Shown in pieces: positions 6,809 through 14,819 of a stretch of DNA of 25,935 bases (position 1 is its first letter; each line of letters opens with the position of its first letter). Source of the DNA: Minisyncoccota bacterium (GTDB taxonomy: Bacteria; Patescibacteriota; Minisyncoccia; UBA6257; 1-14-0-10-40-38). The notes beneath the pieces are model-generated. The model made no database searches and was not told where the DNA came from. It saw only the letters and a list, made by a program, of their open reading frames with translations. Made by a program: the position numbers and the translations under genes. The DNA is taken from contig SIBX01000005.1 in assembly GCA_009694925.1 (NCBI GenBank), positions 1-25,935 of the forward strand. The letters are read 5' to 3'.

Positions 6809-7270
6809 ATGTCAGACAATAGAGATTTTCTAGAGAGCCTAGCCAATAAGAGCAATCACGACAAGGAATACGAAGTTGAGCTTGCAAGAGCCAGTTCTTC
6901 CTCTATCCAAAAAAAATCCACCCTAGACATAGAAGATGAAGAAGCTCAATTGACAGTCGACGTCTATCAGACAGTAGAAAGTATTATTATTGAATCTGCC
7001 ATAGCCGGAGTAAGTCCGGACGAATTAGACGTCTCTATCAATATGGACAACGTCATTATTCGTGGTTCTCGCGAAAGAAAAGAAAAAATTAAAGGAGATG
7101 ATTATTTATATCAAGAATGTTATTGGGGTAAATTTGCCCGCTCAATAGATCTTCCAGAAGACATTGATGTTGACTCTTCTGAGGCTTCTATAAAAAATGG
7201 AGTTTTAACCATAACCTTACCTAAATTAAGAAAATCAAAGCAGAGAAAACTAAAAGTAAAAGGGGATTAA
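6809..7270 (+). CDS. Small heat-shock protein, Hsp20/alpha-crystallin family
   Basis: This 153-residue cytoplasmic chaperone binds unfolding proteins without ATP. The alpha-crystallin domain spans about residues 45-152: LTVDVYQTVESIIIES at the start, the VSINMDNVIIRGSR strand pair, the YQECYWGKFARSIDLP segment that matches the E-x-x-x-G-x-F-x-R-x-x-x-LP signature, and the late NGVLTITLPK signature. The N-terminal 45 residues are acidic and polar. The usual C-terminal IXI anchor is not evident; the protein ends in a basic tail. A terminator follows at once, so it is the last gene of its unit. Confidence 0.94.
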   Translation: MSDNRDFLESLANKSNHDKEYEVELARASSSSIQKKSTLDIEDEEAQLTVDVYQTVESIIIESAIAGVSPDELDVSINMDNVIIRGSRERKEKIKGDDYLYQECYWGKFARSIDLPEDIDVDSSEASIKNGVLTITLPKLRKSKQRKLKVKGD

Positions 7271-7273
7271 AAT

Positions 7274-7299
7274 AAAAACCGCTTAAAAAGGCGGTTTTT
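7274..7299 (+). terminator. Intrinsic terminator after hsp20
   Basis: A nine-pair stem joins 7274-7282 and 7291-7299, with the T-run forming the 3' arm and continuing as TATTTT. The A-rich 5' arm makes it able to work in both directions. It isolates the RNA unit that follows. Confidence 0.85.
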
Positions 7300-7317
7300 A
7301 TTTTGGGTCTGAATCTA

Positions 7318-7346
7318 TTGACAATATAATATCTATCTGCTAAAAT
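7318..7346 (+). promoter_or_regulatory. Near-consensus sigma-70 promoter of the small RNA
   Basis: A perfect TTGACA (7318-7323), 17 bases, then TAAAAT (7341-7346). This is the closest match to the bacterial consensus in the window. Transcription would start near 7353, followed by 150 bases of highly structured sequence and no reading frame. Confidence 0.82.
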
Positions 7347-7352
7347 ACTTAA

Positions 7353-7502
7353 CAGAATCTCAAATAACCCCCTTCCAAAATCCTCGGTCGCACGTCTAGC
7401 GATAGAGGTCTCCCAACGCCATGGGAGGTTTGAGAGCCGGTACGCCTGGCTCGAGGCCGCTAGGGTTGTGCTCAACACACAACTCAAGCGGCCTCTTTTT
7501 TT
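7353..7502 (+). ncRNA. Structured small RNA, or attenuating leader of cca; family unknown
   Basis: The transcript of about 150 bases folds by eye into a compact shape. TCTCAAA (7358-7364) pairs with TTTGAGA (7429-7435), closing a junction with two hairpins. The first joins 7382-7385 to 7405-7408 and 7388-7391 to 7399-7402. The second joins CTCCCA (7410-7415) to TGGGAG (7422-7427). A third hairpin follows at 7434-7452 (GAGCC with GGCTC), then the terminator. A C-rich single strand (7368-7373) lies inside the junction. The sequence is much richer in G and C than its surroundings. It has no 5S, SRP, 6S, tmRNA, RNase P or T-box signature that I can find. The CCA enzyme gene starts 57 bases after the terminator on the same strand, so it may be either a free RNA or a riboswitch-like leader. 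GGUCUC (7407-7412) could pair with GAGGCC (7453-7458) as an antiterminator. Confidence 0.72.
7453..7502 (+). terminator. Strong intrinsic terminator of the small RNA
   Basis: A nine-pair GC-rich stem (7453-7461 with 7487-7495) encloses a second six-pair stem (7465-7470 with 7478-7483), and seven T follow at 7496-7502. Confidence 0.9.
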
Positions 7503-7559
7503 ATAACGAAGATTTGAAGACAGATGATTTATAATCTATGATTAACCAGTGTAGACAAT

Positions 7560-9023
7560 ATGAATAAAATCCCTAAAGAAGTTGAGTTTATCGCCGAGCA
7601 ACTTAATAAAAATAAATTTAAAAGCTATTTAGTCGGAGGTTGTTTGAGAGACCTCCTTTTAAAGCAAGCTCCAAAAGATTGGGATATAGCGACCGATGCC
7701 ACGCCCGATGAAATACAAAAAATATTCCCTGAATCAGTTTACGAAAATAATTTTGGCACAGTTGGTATTAAAACAGAATCAGAAAATGAGAGCTTAAAAA
7801 TAGTTGAAGTTACAACTTTTAGAATTGAAGGGGAGTATAAAGACAAGAGACATCCAGAAAATATTAAATTCGGAAAAAAAATTGAAGAAGATTTAGAAAG
7901 AAGAGATTTTACAATCAACGCCATAGCTTTAGAAATCGGTGACAAAAAATCAACTTCAAATTTAGTAGACCCATTTAATGGCTTATCAGATATTTCAAAA
8001 AAAACAATTAGAGCAGTTCATAATCCTGAGGAAAGATTTGAAGAAGACGCCCTTCGTCTTTTGAGAGCAATTAGATTTGCCTCATCTCTTGGTTTTAAAA
8101 TCGAAGACAAAACCAGAGATGCCATAAAAAACAAAGCTCATCTTTTAGAGCATATTTCCAAAGAAAGAATTAGAGATGAATTTATAAAGATGATTGATTC
8201 ATCAGAAGCCGTTTCTGGTGTTTTAGATTTGGTTGATCTGGGATTGATGAAATTTATTATGCCAGAACTGCTCGAGGGGATTGGTATGGGCCAAAACAAG
8301 CATCATATTTATTCTGTTTTTGAGCACAATTTAAAATCTCTAGAATATGCTGTAGATAAAAATTTTGAAACCGACTTAAGGATTGCTTCGCTTCTGCATG
8401 ACGTAGGCAAGTCTCGCACTAAAAATGGCGACGGATTAAATTCCACTTTTTATGGGCACCAAGTTGTCGGAGAAAAAATGGCTTTGAAAATGTTGGACAA
8501 ATTAAGATTTCCCAAAAAATCGACAGAAAAGATTGCGCTTTTAATTCGCGAACATATGTTTGTTTATGACCCGGAATCAGTTACCTTATCCGGAGTTAGG
8601 CGCTTAATAAAAAGAGTTGGTGAAGAAAATATTGATGATCTATTGCTCTTAAGAGAAGCAGACAGGATTGGTTCTGGGGTTCCCAAAGCCCAGCCATATC
8701 GTCTCAGGTATTTAAAAGCCATGATAGATAAGGTTAAGATGGAGCCAGTTTCAGCTAAAATGCTTCAAATAAGAGGGGATGAAGTTATGAAGATTTTAGA
8801 TATTCCTGCCGGTCCAAAGATAGGGGGAATAATCGCTATTCTCTTAGAAGAAATTATAGACAATCCAGATCTTAATAAAAAAGAAAATTTAGAAAAGAGA
8901 GTTATAGAGCTCGGTAGTTTATCAGAAAAAGAACTTGCAGAAAAAAGACAAAAAGCCAACAAATCTGCCGAAGAAGAGCAAAAGAGAATCGACGACGAAA
9001 TAAAGAAAAAATATTTTGTTTAG
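7560..9023 (+). CDS. cca: CCA tRNA nucleotidyltransferase with HD domain
   Basis: This enzyme adds or repairs the CCA end of tRNAs using CTP and ATP. The 487-residue protein has the class II nucleotidyltransferase head: YLVGGCLRDLLL at about 24-35, the metal-binding DWD at 40-42, and EDLERRDFTINAIA, whose RRDF segment helps choose the nucleotide. The neck domain has FEEDALRLLRAIRFA. An HD domain follows with LLHDVGK (His280, Asp281), which is seen in many bacterial CCA enzymes and is linked to phosphatase or phosphodiesterase activity. The C-terminus is a Lys/Glu-rich helix. The enzyme is needed here because the Glu and Pro tRNA genes lack CCA. TATAAT at 7530-7535 could give it a separate promoter; otherwise it depends on readthrough from the RNA at 7353. 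Confidence 0.94.
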   Translation: MNKIPKEVEFIAEQLNKNKFKSYLVGGCLRDLLLKQAPKDWDIATDATPDEIQKIFPESVYENNFGTVGIKTESENESLKIVEVTTFRIEGEYKDKRHPENIKFGKKIEEDLERRDFTINAIALEIGDKKSTSNLVDPFNGLSDISKKTIRAVHNPEERFEEDALRLLRAIRFASSLGFKIEDKTRDAIKNKAHLLEHISKERIRDEFIKMIDSSEAVSGVLDLVDLGLMKFIMPELLEGIGMGQNKHHIYSVFEHNLKSLEYAVDKNFETDLRIASLLHDVGKSRTKNGDGLNSTFYGHQVVGEKMALKMLDKLRFPKKSTEKIALLIREHMFVYDPESVTLSGVRRLIKRVGEENIDDLLLLREADRIGSGVPKAQPYRLRYLKAMIDKVKMEPVSAKMLQIRGDEVMKILDIPAGPKIGGIIAILLEEIIDNPDLNKKENLEKRVIELGSLSEKELAEKRQKANKSAEEEQKRIDDEIKKKYFV

Positions 9024-9029
9024 TTTTTG

Positions 9030-9100
9030 TCGGGGTGCTGGGAATTGAACCCAAACTACAGACTCCCGAAGCCTGCGTACTGCCGTTATACGACACCCCG
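9030..9100 (-). tRNA. tRNA-Pro (anticodon CGG)
   Basis: On the minus strand the acceptor stem CGGGGTG pairs perfectly with CACCCCG. The anticodon loop TTCGGGA places CGG at 9066-9068 with the G37 usual for proline tRNAs. The T loop is GTTCAATTC. CCA is not encoded; the bases after the discriminator A are CAAAA. The gene is convergent with cca, whose stop is six bases away. Confidence 0.94.
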
Positions 9101-9106
9101 TAAACC

Positions 9107-9133
9107 AATAATATTCTGGCCCAGAATATTATT
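9107..9133. repeat. Perfect 27-base palindrome between two minus-strand genes
   Basis: A 13-base arm (9107-9119) and its exact complement (9121-9133) share a one-base centre. The right arm covers the stop codon of the minus-strand gene at 9129-9530, and tRNA-Pro begins seven bases to the left. There is no clear T-run, so it may be a processing or weak termination hairpin, or a protein-binding site. Confidence 0.6.
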
Positions 9134-9530
9134 TACCACAAGCTTTTTTATAAAGCTTCTTAGATTCCTGCGTAATCGCAAAAACAGAAAGCACCACCAC
9201 ATAATCTGCCACAACTTCTACTGCCACCTTATATTCATATCCTAAAAACATTGAAAGCAATAGAAGTCCGAAAATTAACACCGTCCAACATATTATAAAG
9301 ATTTCTCCAGGATGCCTTCCATCATAAAGCTGGTGCCATCTTTTAAATTCTTTTGTTCCAACGTATAGACTAAGGGTTGCAGAGTATACAGCAGACATAA
9401 CCCCAAGCACTCCATCAAACTTATTTTTTAAAAAAAAATCAATAATAATCAAAGCCCATAAAGCTAAAGTCCAAAAATTAACTAATAATTTTAATTTTCG
9501 ATCTCCTTCTAAAAATTTCCCAAATGACAT
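9129..9530 (-). CDS. Small membrane protein, unrecognised
   Basis: A 133-residue protein with about four hydrophobic helices, paired as two hairpins: NFWTLALWALIIIDFFL and VLGVMSAVYSATLSLY, then IFIICWTVLIFGLLLL and VVADYVVVLSVFAI. Between the pairs is a conserved-looking polar segment, KEFKRWHQLYDGRHPGE, with several charged and aromatic residues that probably faces one side of the membrane. The C-terminus is basic. I know of similar small membrane proteins in CPR genomes but no function. The gene is divergent from the O-antigen-ligase-like gene, with 170 bases between them, and upstream of tRNA-Pro on the same strand. Confidence 0.75.
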   Translation of the reverse strand: MSFGKFLEGDRKLKLLVNFWTLALWALIIIDFFLKNKFDGVLGVMSAVYSATLSLYVGTKEFKRWHQLYDGRHPGEIFIICWTVLIFGLLLLSMFLGYEYKVAVEVVADYVVVLSVFAITQESKKLYKKACGK

Positions 9531-9700
9531 ATGTATATTCTAGCAAATTTAAAAACTTAAGTCTTATTTTTTAATCATTAGTCGGTATTTATACTCTAAA
9601 TTTTGACCCAATTGGTTTTCTTTTAAAAATGAGATACCATTATTATCAACGATTCTGAGCTTCCCGAGTTCAGATAAAAATAATTAATTACAACACTTTT
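9531..9700. promoter_or_regulatory. Divergent intergenic region, no clear feature
   Basis: This 170-base AT-rich gap separates divergently transcribed genes and should hold promoters for both. On the plus strand TTGACC (9603-9608) is followed after 16 bases by a poor -10 match. On the minus strand TAGAAT lies just upstream of the gene ending at 9129. Neither is strong. No reading frame or RNA-like structure is seen. Confidence 0.3.
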
Positions 9701-11971
9701 ATGCAGAATTATTGGAAAGTTATACCGCTTTGGATTATTAAGATTTGTGCGTTTATTGTGCCTTTCGTGCCGCTTTATATAGCTCAGGGAATGTTTTTTC
9801 CTTTTATAACCGGAAAAGCCTTTTTGTTCAGATTTTTGGCAGAATTAATGTTTTTCCTTTGGATCTATTTGGTTATATTTTATAAAGAATTTAGGCCAAA
9901 GCTCAGCCCGCTTTTGATTGCAGTATTTGTTTTTATAGCCATAATTTCTTTGGCGACTATTTTTGGAGTTAATCCTTATAGGAGTTTTTGGTCTAATTTT
10001 GAAAGAATGGAAGGACTAATCTCTTATCTGCATTCATTCGCTTTCTTTTTAGTTATAGCTCATTCCTTTAAAAAAACAGATTGGACCATATACTTAAATG
10101 CTTTTATATTTTCGGGCATCATACAAAGCATATATGCATTTTTCCAGAGCATCGGGAAAATACAGTCTTTTCAAGGAGGTTTCAGAGTTGACGGCACATT
10201 AGGTAATGCAACTTATGTAGCCGCCTATTTATGTTTTATTATTTGTTTTTCTTTACTGCTCCTTGTTTATTCAAAAAATAAATTTGCCAAAATTTATTAT
10301 TCTTTAGTCATAGCCATGAGTCTTTTAACCATCTATTTTTCGGCAACCAGAGGTGCTGCCCTAGCTCTCTTTATAGGATTATTAATCGGAACTTCTTTAT
10401 ATTTCCTTTTGATAAAATCGAAAAATGAAAAAGAAAAACTGCTTAAAAAGATTTTTGGCTCCGTTGCCATAATTTTAATTTTAGGCGCTTCTTCAATCTA
10501 TTTAGCTAAGGATTCAAATTTTGTAAAAAGCAATCAGGTCCTTTCTCGTTTTGCATCTATTAACTTAGAAGCAGGAAAATCTAGATTTTTAATTTGGAAA
10601 ATGGGCTTTCAGGGCGTTAAGGAGAGGCCAATTTTGGGCTGGGGTCCTGGAAATTTTGAAGCAGTTTTCGGAAAATATTACGATGCAAAAATGTATGCCC
10701 AAGAGCCTTGGTTCGACAGATCTCACAATATAATTCTAGATTGGCTTATTAATGCCGGAGTTCTAGGGTTATTTAGTTATCTAAGTATTTTCGGAGTCGC
10801 AATCTATATGTTGATAAAAAACTATGGAACGATGTCTCTTGGGAAAAAATCAGAACAAGATATTATTGAAAATACAGATAGAGAGAAAAAATTAGCAATT
10901 ATTTTAATTTCTTTCTTTTTCGTTTATTTAATTCAAAATCTTTTCGTCTTTGATCAATTAGCTACATATATTGGATATATGAGTATCTTGGCCTATATCC
11001 AAAGCCACAGCAAAAAAGAAGAAGTCTCAAGTCCTAGCAGTGTTCAGGATATGGCCTTCTATGGGAGCTTGTTTCTAATCATTTGTCTTGTTGTTTCGGG
11101 CGTAACATTTTATTTTTTAAATGTCCCAGCCATTAAAGCCAACAAAAAACTTCTTGAGGCACTCTCTTATGCCGGTATTGTAGGTAATGATTCTTACGAC
11201 AACAAAACCAAGCACGATATTCTAGCCACGGCATTTAGTAGGCTCAAAGAAAGCATACAAGAAAAAACCCTAGGTACTACCGAGGCGCGTGAGCAACTTG
11301 CCCAATTTACAATGAATTCCGTTGGTCCTTCTACTTATCTTTCAAACGAAGAAAAGGTTGAAGTCTATAATGTTGCCATAGCAGAGATGGATAAAAATGT
11401 CACAGAAAACATATTAAATCCTAGGCAATATCTGTTTTTAGGTATTCTATATTCTACCGGTGGACTTTTTGACGCATCCTTAGATACGCTACAAAAGGCT
11501 CGCTCAATTTCCCCCAAGAAGCATCAGATAATCTCAGCAATTGCAGAAGTTTATTTGAAAAAAGGAGACGTTGAATCTGCTATTAAATACTTAAAAGAAA
11601 ACTTTAATAATTCTCCAGACTTCGATTCGGCTAGATTAAACCTAGCATCAATTTATATTTTTTCTGGAAAAGCTATGGAGGGAGAAAAATTATTGATAGA
11701 TAGATATGGCACATTAGAAATTCCAGAAAAAACATTACTTAGTGCTTATGGTATTGCTAAAAATTATGCGCGCTTAGTAGGGGTTCTAAAGGCATTAGTT
11801 GCTCTTTCACCAAAAGATGTTTCTTATAGAAAAGATTTATCAGATAATTATTTAAAAATTGGAAAATACAACGAAGCGATAAAAATTTTAGAAGAGGGAA
11901 TAGCCCTTGTCGATGATCAAGGGTCAAAAGATGAGCTTTCTGCAAAAATTAAATCCATAAGAGGTTTCTAG
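9701..11971 (+). CDS. O-antigen ligase/polymerase-like membrane protein with C-terminal TPRs
   Basis: This 756-residue protein has two parts. Residues 1 to about 480 hold about 12 hydrophobic helices with the PF04932-type O-antigen ligase signature: DGTLGNATYVAAYL, SATRGAALAL, and the large external loop with GWGPGNFEAVF and RSHNIILDWLINAG. The loop His and Arg residues are where ligases of this group act. The C-terminal part from about 570 has tetratricopeptide-like helix pairs (YLFLGILYSTGGLFDASLD, ISAIAEVYLKKGDVESAIKY, YRKDLSDNYLKIGKYNEAI). Such proteins polymerise or transfer lipid-linked glycans on the outer face of the membrane. A flippase and a sugar transferase are encoded convergently, which supports a surface polysaccharide or S-layer glycosylation role. 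Whether it is ligase, polymerase or protein glycosyltransferase cannot be told. Confidence 0.88.
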   Translation: MQNYWKVIPLWIIKICAFIVPFVPLYIAQGMFFPFITGKAFLFRFLAELMFFLWIYLVIFYKEFRPKLSPLLIAVFVFIAIISLATIFGVNPYRSFWSNFERMEGLISYLHSFAFFLVIAHSFKKTDWTIYLNAFIFSGIIQSIYAFFQSIGKIQSFQGGFRVDGTLGNATYVAAYLCFIICFSLLLLVYSKNKFAKIYYSLVIAMSLLTIYFSATRGAALALFIGLLIGTSLYFLLIKSKNEKEKLLKKIFGSVAIILILGASSIYLAKDSNFVKSNQVLSRFASINLEAGKSRFLIWKMGFQGVKERPILGWGPGNFEAVFGKYYDAKMYAQEPWFDRSHNIILDWLINAGVLGLFSYLSIFGVAIYMLIKNYGTMSLGKKSEQDIIENTDREKKLAIILISFFFVYLIQNLFVFDQLATYIGYMSILAYIQSHSKKEEVSSPSSVQDMAFYGSLFLIICLVVSGVTFYFLNVPAIKANKKLLEALSYAGIVGNDSYDNKTKHDILATAFSRLKESIQEKTLGTTEAREQLAQFTMNSVGPSTYLSNEEKVEVYNVAIAEMDKNVTENILNPRQYLFLGILYSTGGLFDASLDTLQKARSISPKKHQIISAIAEVYLKKGDVESAIKYLKENFNNSPDFDSARLNLASIYIFSGKAMEGEKLLIDRYGTLEIPEKTLLSAYGIAKNYARLVGVLKALVALSPKDVSYRKDLSDNYLKIGKYNEAIKILEEGIALVDDQGSKDELSAKIKSIRGF

Positions 11972-11980
11972 TATAAATAT

Positions 11981-12012
11981 TTAAAAAGCCGTACAAATGT
12001 ACGGCTTTTTAA
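11981..12012. terminator. Bidirectional terminator between convergent genes
   Basis: Bases 11981-11995 and 11998-12012 are exact complements, giving AAAAAGCCGTAC opposite GTACGGCTTTTT with A- and T-runs on either side. It can stop transcription from both the ligase-like gene and the flippase gene. Confidence 0.9.
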
Positions 12013-12025
12013 ATTCAATTCCATT

Positions 12026-13345
12026 CTATATTTCTTCTTTTGCGAATATGTCCCTAAAGCTTTTAAGGCTTGGGATAATAGATCCAGTTATTTTATTCAC
12101 CTCCGCTATTAAAAATATCCCAGTTATTGTTTGCATGATAAGCGTTGCATAAGCTGCGCCCTCTATTCCATATTTTGGAATAAGTATTAAGTCTAATAAG
12201 GCGTTTCCTAAGATGGTAACAAGAGATATCCAGATAAAATACCTTTCTTTTTTATAAGCAAAAATTGCTTGCCCCAAAATAGAAGACGGGAAAACAACCA
12301 ATAGACTAAAAATTAATATCTGAAAAACAGGGATAGATTTTAAATATTGATCTCCAAATGCAGCTTGTATAATAAACTTTGAAAGTGGCAGAAGAATAGA
12401 AACAAAAAACACCGCCATTAAAACCGAAACCAGAACAGTTTTTTTAAGTATTGCCCTTGCCTTCTCTGGAGCACTTTGTGCAAATCTTGCCAGTTGTGGG
12501 AAGGCACTTATGCCAATTAATGTTGGAATAACATATAACAACTGAATCAATTTTTGTCCAGAAGAATAATATCCAACTGCCTCAGCCGTAGCAACAGATC
12601 CCAATATTATAATATCAGTGTTAAGCATTACGATTCCCATAATAATAAGCATCCCATAAGGCCAAGCACTTTTTATTATTTCAATAATTAATTCTGGTTT
12701 AAAATTCGCTTTTAAATTTGTAAAATTTTTTCTCAAAATAAAAAAACAAGCAGAAAAACCAATTAAACTTCCCAAAGAATAGGCAATAGCCAGATTACTT
12801 ACAGATGCTTCTTTGTATAGAAATAATATTCCAAAAATAAGTATTGAAGCATTGGTCAAGATATTCAAAGCAGATTCGATCTGCATTTTTTCCATGGATC
12901 TGGTTATTGCAGAGCCCAAGTCTCTCAAAGTATCAAAGATAAAAACAAAGAGTAATAATGGGATTATGATTTTAGCTTCTTCTAATTTAGCAAAGTTCTG
13001 AGCAAAAAAAATTGCTCCAATAGACAATATGATTATTAATCCAATTTTTATTCCTAAAGAGGTGACTATATACTGATCTCTTTTTTCTTGGTTTGCCCCC
13101 TGTCTTGTGATGAGTGCATTTATTCCAAAATCAGAAAATACTGTCAGCATTGTAACTATTCCTAGAGCATAGGAAAATGCCCCCCAACCAGACACTCCTA
13201 AAACTCTTGCAGAATATATTACAAGTATTGCCCTTAATGCGCGACTTACCATTTGTCCTAAAAAAAGCCAAAATGAATTTTTTGTTATTGTCTGTGCGCT
13301 TGTTTTGTTTTCAAAAAGAAAGCTCTTAAGTTTAATTAGGTTCAT
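12026..13345 (-). CDS. Polysaccharide flippase, Wzx/MVF type
   Basis: A 439-residue integral membrane protein with 12 to 14 predicted helices and the typical N-terminus of oligosaccharide flippases (NSFWLFLGQMVSRALRAI, then VLGVSGWGAFSYA and FSDFGINALITRQ). It would move undecaprenyl-phosphate-linked sugars from the inner to the outer face of the membrane, where the ligase-like protein at 9701 could use them. The length is close to the usual 420-500 residues. It lies 13 bases downstream of the sugar transferase gene on the same strand and is presumably in one operon with it. No sequence feature shows which glycan it carries. Confidence 0.9.
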   Translation of the reverse strand: MNLIKLKSFLFENKTSAQTITKNSFWLFLGQMVSRALRAILVIYSARVLGVSGWGAFSYALGIVTMLTVFSDFGINALITRQGANQEKRDQYIVTSLGIKIGLIIILSIGAIFFAQNFAKLEEAKIIIPLLLFVFIFDTLRDLGSAITRSMEKMQIESALNILTNASILIFGILFLYKEASVSNLAIAYSLGSLIGFSACFFILRKNFTNLKANFKPELIIEIIKSAWPYGMLIIMGIVMLNTDIIILGSVATAEAVGYYSSGQKLIQLLYVIPTLIGISAFPQLARFAQSAPEKARAILKKTVLVSVLMAVFFVSILLPLSKFIIQAAFGDQYLKSIPVFQILIFSLLVVFPSSILGQAIFAYKKERYFIWISLVTILGNALLDLILIPKYGIEGAAYATLIMQTITGIFLIAEVNKITGSIIPSLKSFRDIFAKEEI

Positions 13346-13358
13346 TTAAAAATATCTC

Positions 13359-14693
13359 TTAATCCGCCGAAATAAAAAACCTCTTTATAGTCTTCATAAA
13401 AATAACTAAATCTAAAATAATAGATCTATTTTTGAGATAATATAAATCATACTGCACCTTCTCTAATGTTTCTTCCACAGATGCTCCGTATTTATAATTT
13501 AACTGTGCCCAACCTAAAATCCCTGGCTTTATTGTGTGTCTAGTATTGTAGTATGGTATTTCTTTTTCAAGTATTTTAATAAATTCCGGCCTTTCAGGTC
13601 TTGGCCCTATAAAGGATAAATCTCCCTTGAATATATTTATTAATTGAGGCAATTCATCCAAATGCGTTTTTCTTAAGAATTTTCCAATGCCAGTCACTCG
13701 TAGATCGTTCTTGGTTGCCCATTTAGGACCATCTTTTTCTGCGTCAATTCCCATTGTTCTAAACTTCCAAAGAACAAACTCTTGCTTATTTTTACCAGTT
13801 CTTATTTGCTTGAAAAAAATTGGTCCCGCAGAAGAAATTTTTATAAATACTCCGATAATTATAAAAATCGGTAAAAATAAAATACTTAATACTGTAGAAA
13901 TTATCATTTCAAATGGCCTAATAAATCTTTCATATATTTTTGATTTATTTAATATATTTTCAGAAACCCAGGAATTATTTATTTCTGATATTGGTATTTT
14001 TCTGAAAAATACTTCACTGGCCTCTATTGCATTTTTCACTCTTAGGCCCCGCCCTATTTCTTTGTTTATTATCTTAGAGGCAAGAGAATTTTCATTTGAT
14101 TTGTAGGGGATTATGACTAGTCCAATTTTTTTATCTTTAGCCCTCTCTTCTAATATATCAGCAATAAATGGATCATTCTCATCTTTTGTATAAGCCTTAA
14201 TTTCAAAACCAATCTGCTTATTTTTTTCTATGAATGCCTTAATTTTTTCCTCAATTTCTCCGTCACCGATAATAAAAATCTTTTCCTTTTGAATCTTATT
14301 TTTTATCAAGGATAAGTAATAATTTCTAAAAAAGATATTTATAATTAAAAATATAAAAGCAAATAAGAATAGGTTTTTTTTAGGAGCAATTTTTAAATAA
14401 GGAATAAAATAAAAAAACATAATCGCAAGTATCATTCCTATAAGTACGGCTGAAACATGTTTTTGAAATAATTTTTTCTTATCATCTAAATCTCTTATCT
14501 CATACAGATTCATTATGTAAAAAATAATTAACCATAAAAGTAAAATTAGGCTAAATATATCAAAATGAATGGCCAGAGCGTGTCTTTTTTCAAAATAAAA
14601 ACTTAAATATATAACCAAAAAAAGCGAAACATAGAACGACATTATATCTATTAGTACTAAAAAGACTTGTTTAATTTTTATATTTAGCTTCAT
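13359..14693 (-). CDS. Polyprenyl-phosphate sugar-1-phosphate transferase
   Basis: This 444-residue protein starts the assembly of a lipid-linked glycan by moving a sugar-1-phosphate from a nucleotide sugar to undecaprenyl phosphate. The N-terminal half has four or five membrane helices and a CoA-binding-like region (IFIIGDGEIEEKIKAFI). The catalytic C-terminal domain (PF02397) begins near residue 255 with a membrane hairpin and carries the family motifs: GPIFFKQIRTGKN, LWKFRTM, THLDELPQL, SFIGPRPERPEF, and IKPGILGWAQLNYKYG. All key Arg, Asp and Glu residues of the family appear present. It is first in a two-gene minus-strand operon with the flippase, and its promoter should lie between 14694 and 14820, shared with the divergent DsbA-like gene. 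Confidence 0.93.
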   Translation of the reverse strand: MKLNIKIKQVFLVLIDIMSFYVSLFLVIYLSFYFEKRHALAIHFDIFSLILLLWLIIFYIMNLYEIRDLDDKKKLFQKHVSAVLIGMILAIMFFYFIPYLKIAPKKNLFLFAFIFLIINIFFRNYYLSLIKNKIQKEKIFIIGDGEIEEKIKAFIEKNKQIGFEIKAYTKDENDPFIADILEERAKDKKIGLVIIPYKSNENSLASKIINKEIGRGLRVKNAIEASEVFFRKIPISEINNSWVSENILNKSKIYERFIRPFEMIISTVLSILFLPIFIIIGVFIKISSAGPIFFKQIRTGKNKQEFVLWKFRTMGIDAEKDGPKWATKNDLRVTGIGKFLRKTHLDELPQLINIFKGDLSFIGPRPERPEFIKILEKEIPYYNTRHTIKPGILGWAQLNYKYGASVEETLEKVQYDLYYLKNRSIILDLVIFMKTIKRFFISAD

Positions 14694-14750
14694 TTTATTG
14701 ATTTTTTGTGTTTTTTGGTCAAATTACGCCGTTGTTCTATGTATAACTCG

Positions 14751-14778
14751 TTGACTTCTGTTTTTATTGCTTTAATAT
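14751..14778 (+). promoter_or_regulatory. Promoter of the DsbA-like gene and redox cluster
   Basis: TTGACT (14751-14756) and TAATAT (14773-14778) are 16 bases apart. AAGGAG follows at 14792-14797 but lies 22 bases before the ATG at 14820, too far to act as a normal ribosome-binding site. Confidence 0.5.
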
Positions 14779-14819
14779 TAATAGCATTAATAAGGAGTTA
14801 CTTTAATTTTTAAACATAT

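Noticed and set aside
7221..7487. Minus-strand open frame of 88 codons across the small RNA
   Set aside because: It runs antisense through the terminator, promoter and structured RNA, and its residues show no domain. The promoter and terminator both point to plus-strand transcription.
7353..7502. T-box leader
   Set aside because: Only AGGGU of the conserved AGGGUGGNACCGCG element is found, and there is no specifier hairpin pattern, so a classical T-box is not supported.
9027..9245. Plus-strand frame of 72 codons
   Set aside because: It lies over the antisense of tRNA-Pro and the end of the minus-strand membrane-protein gene, and has no plausible start signal.
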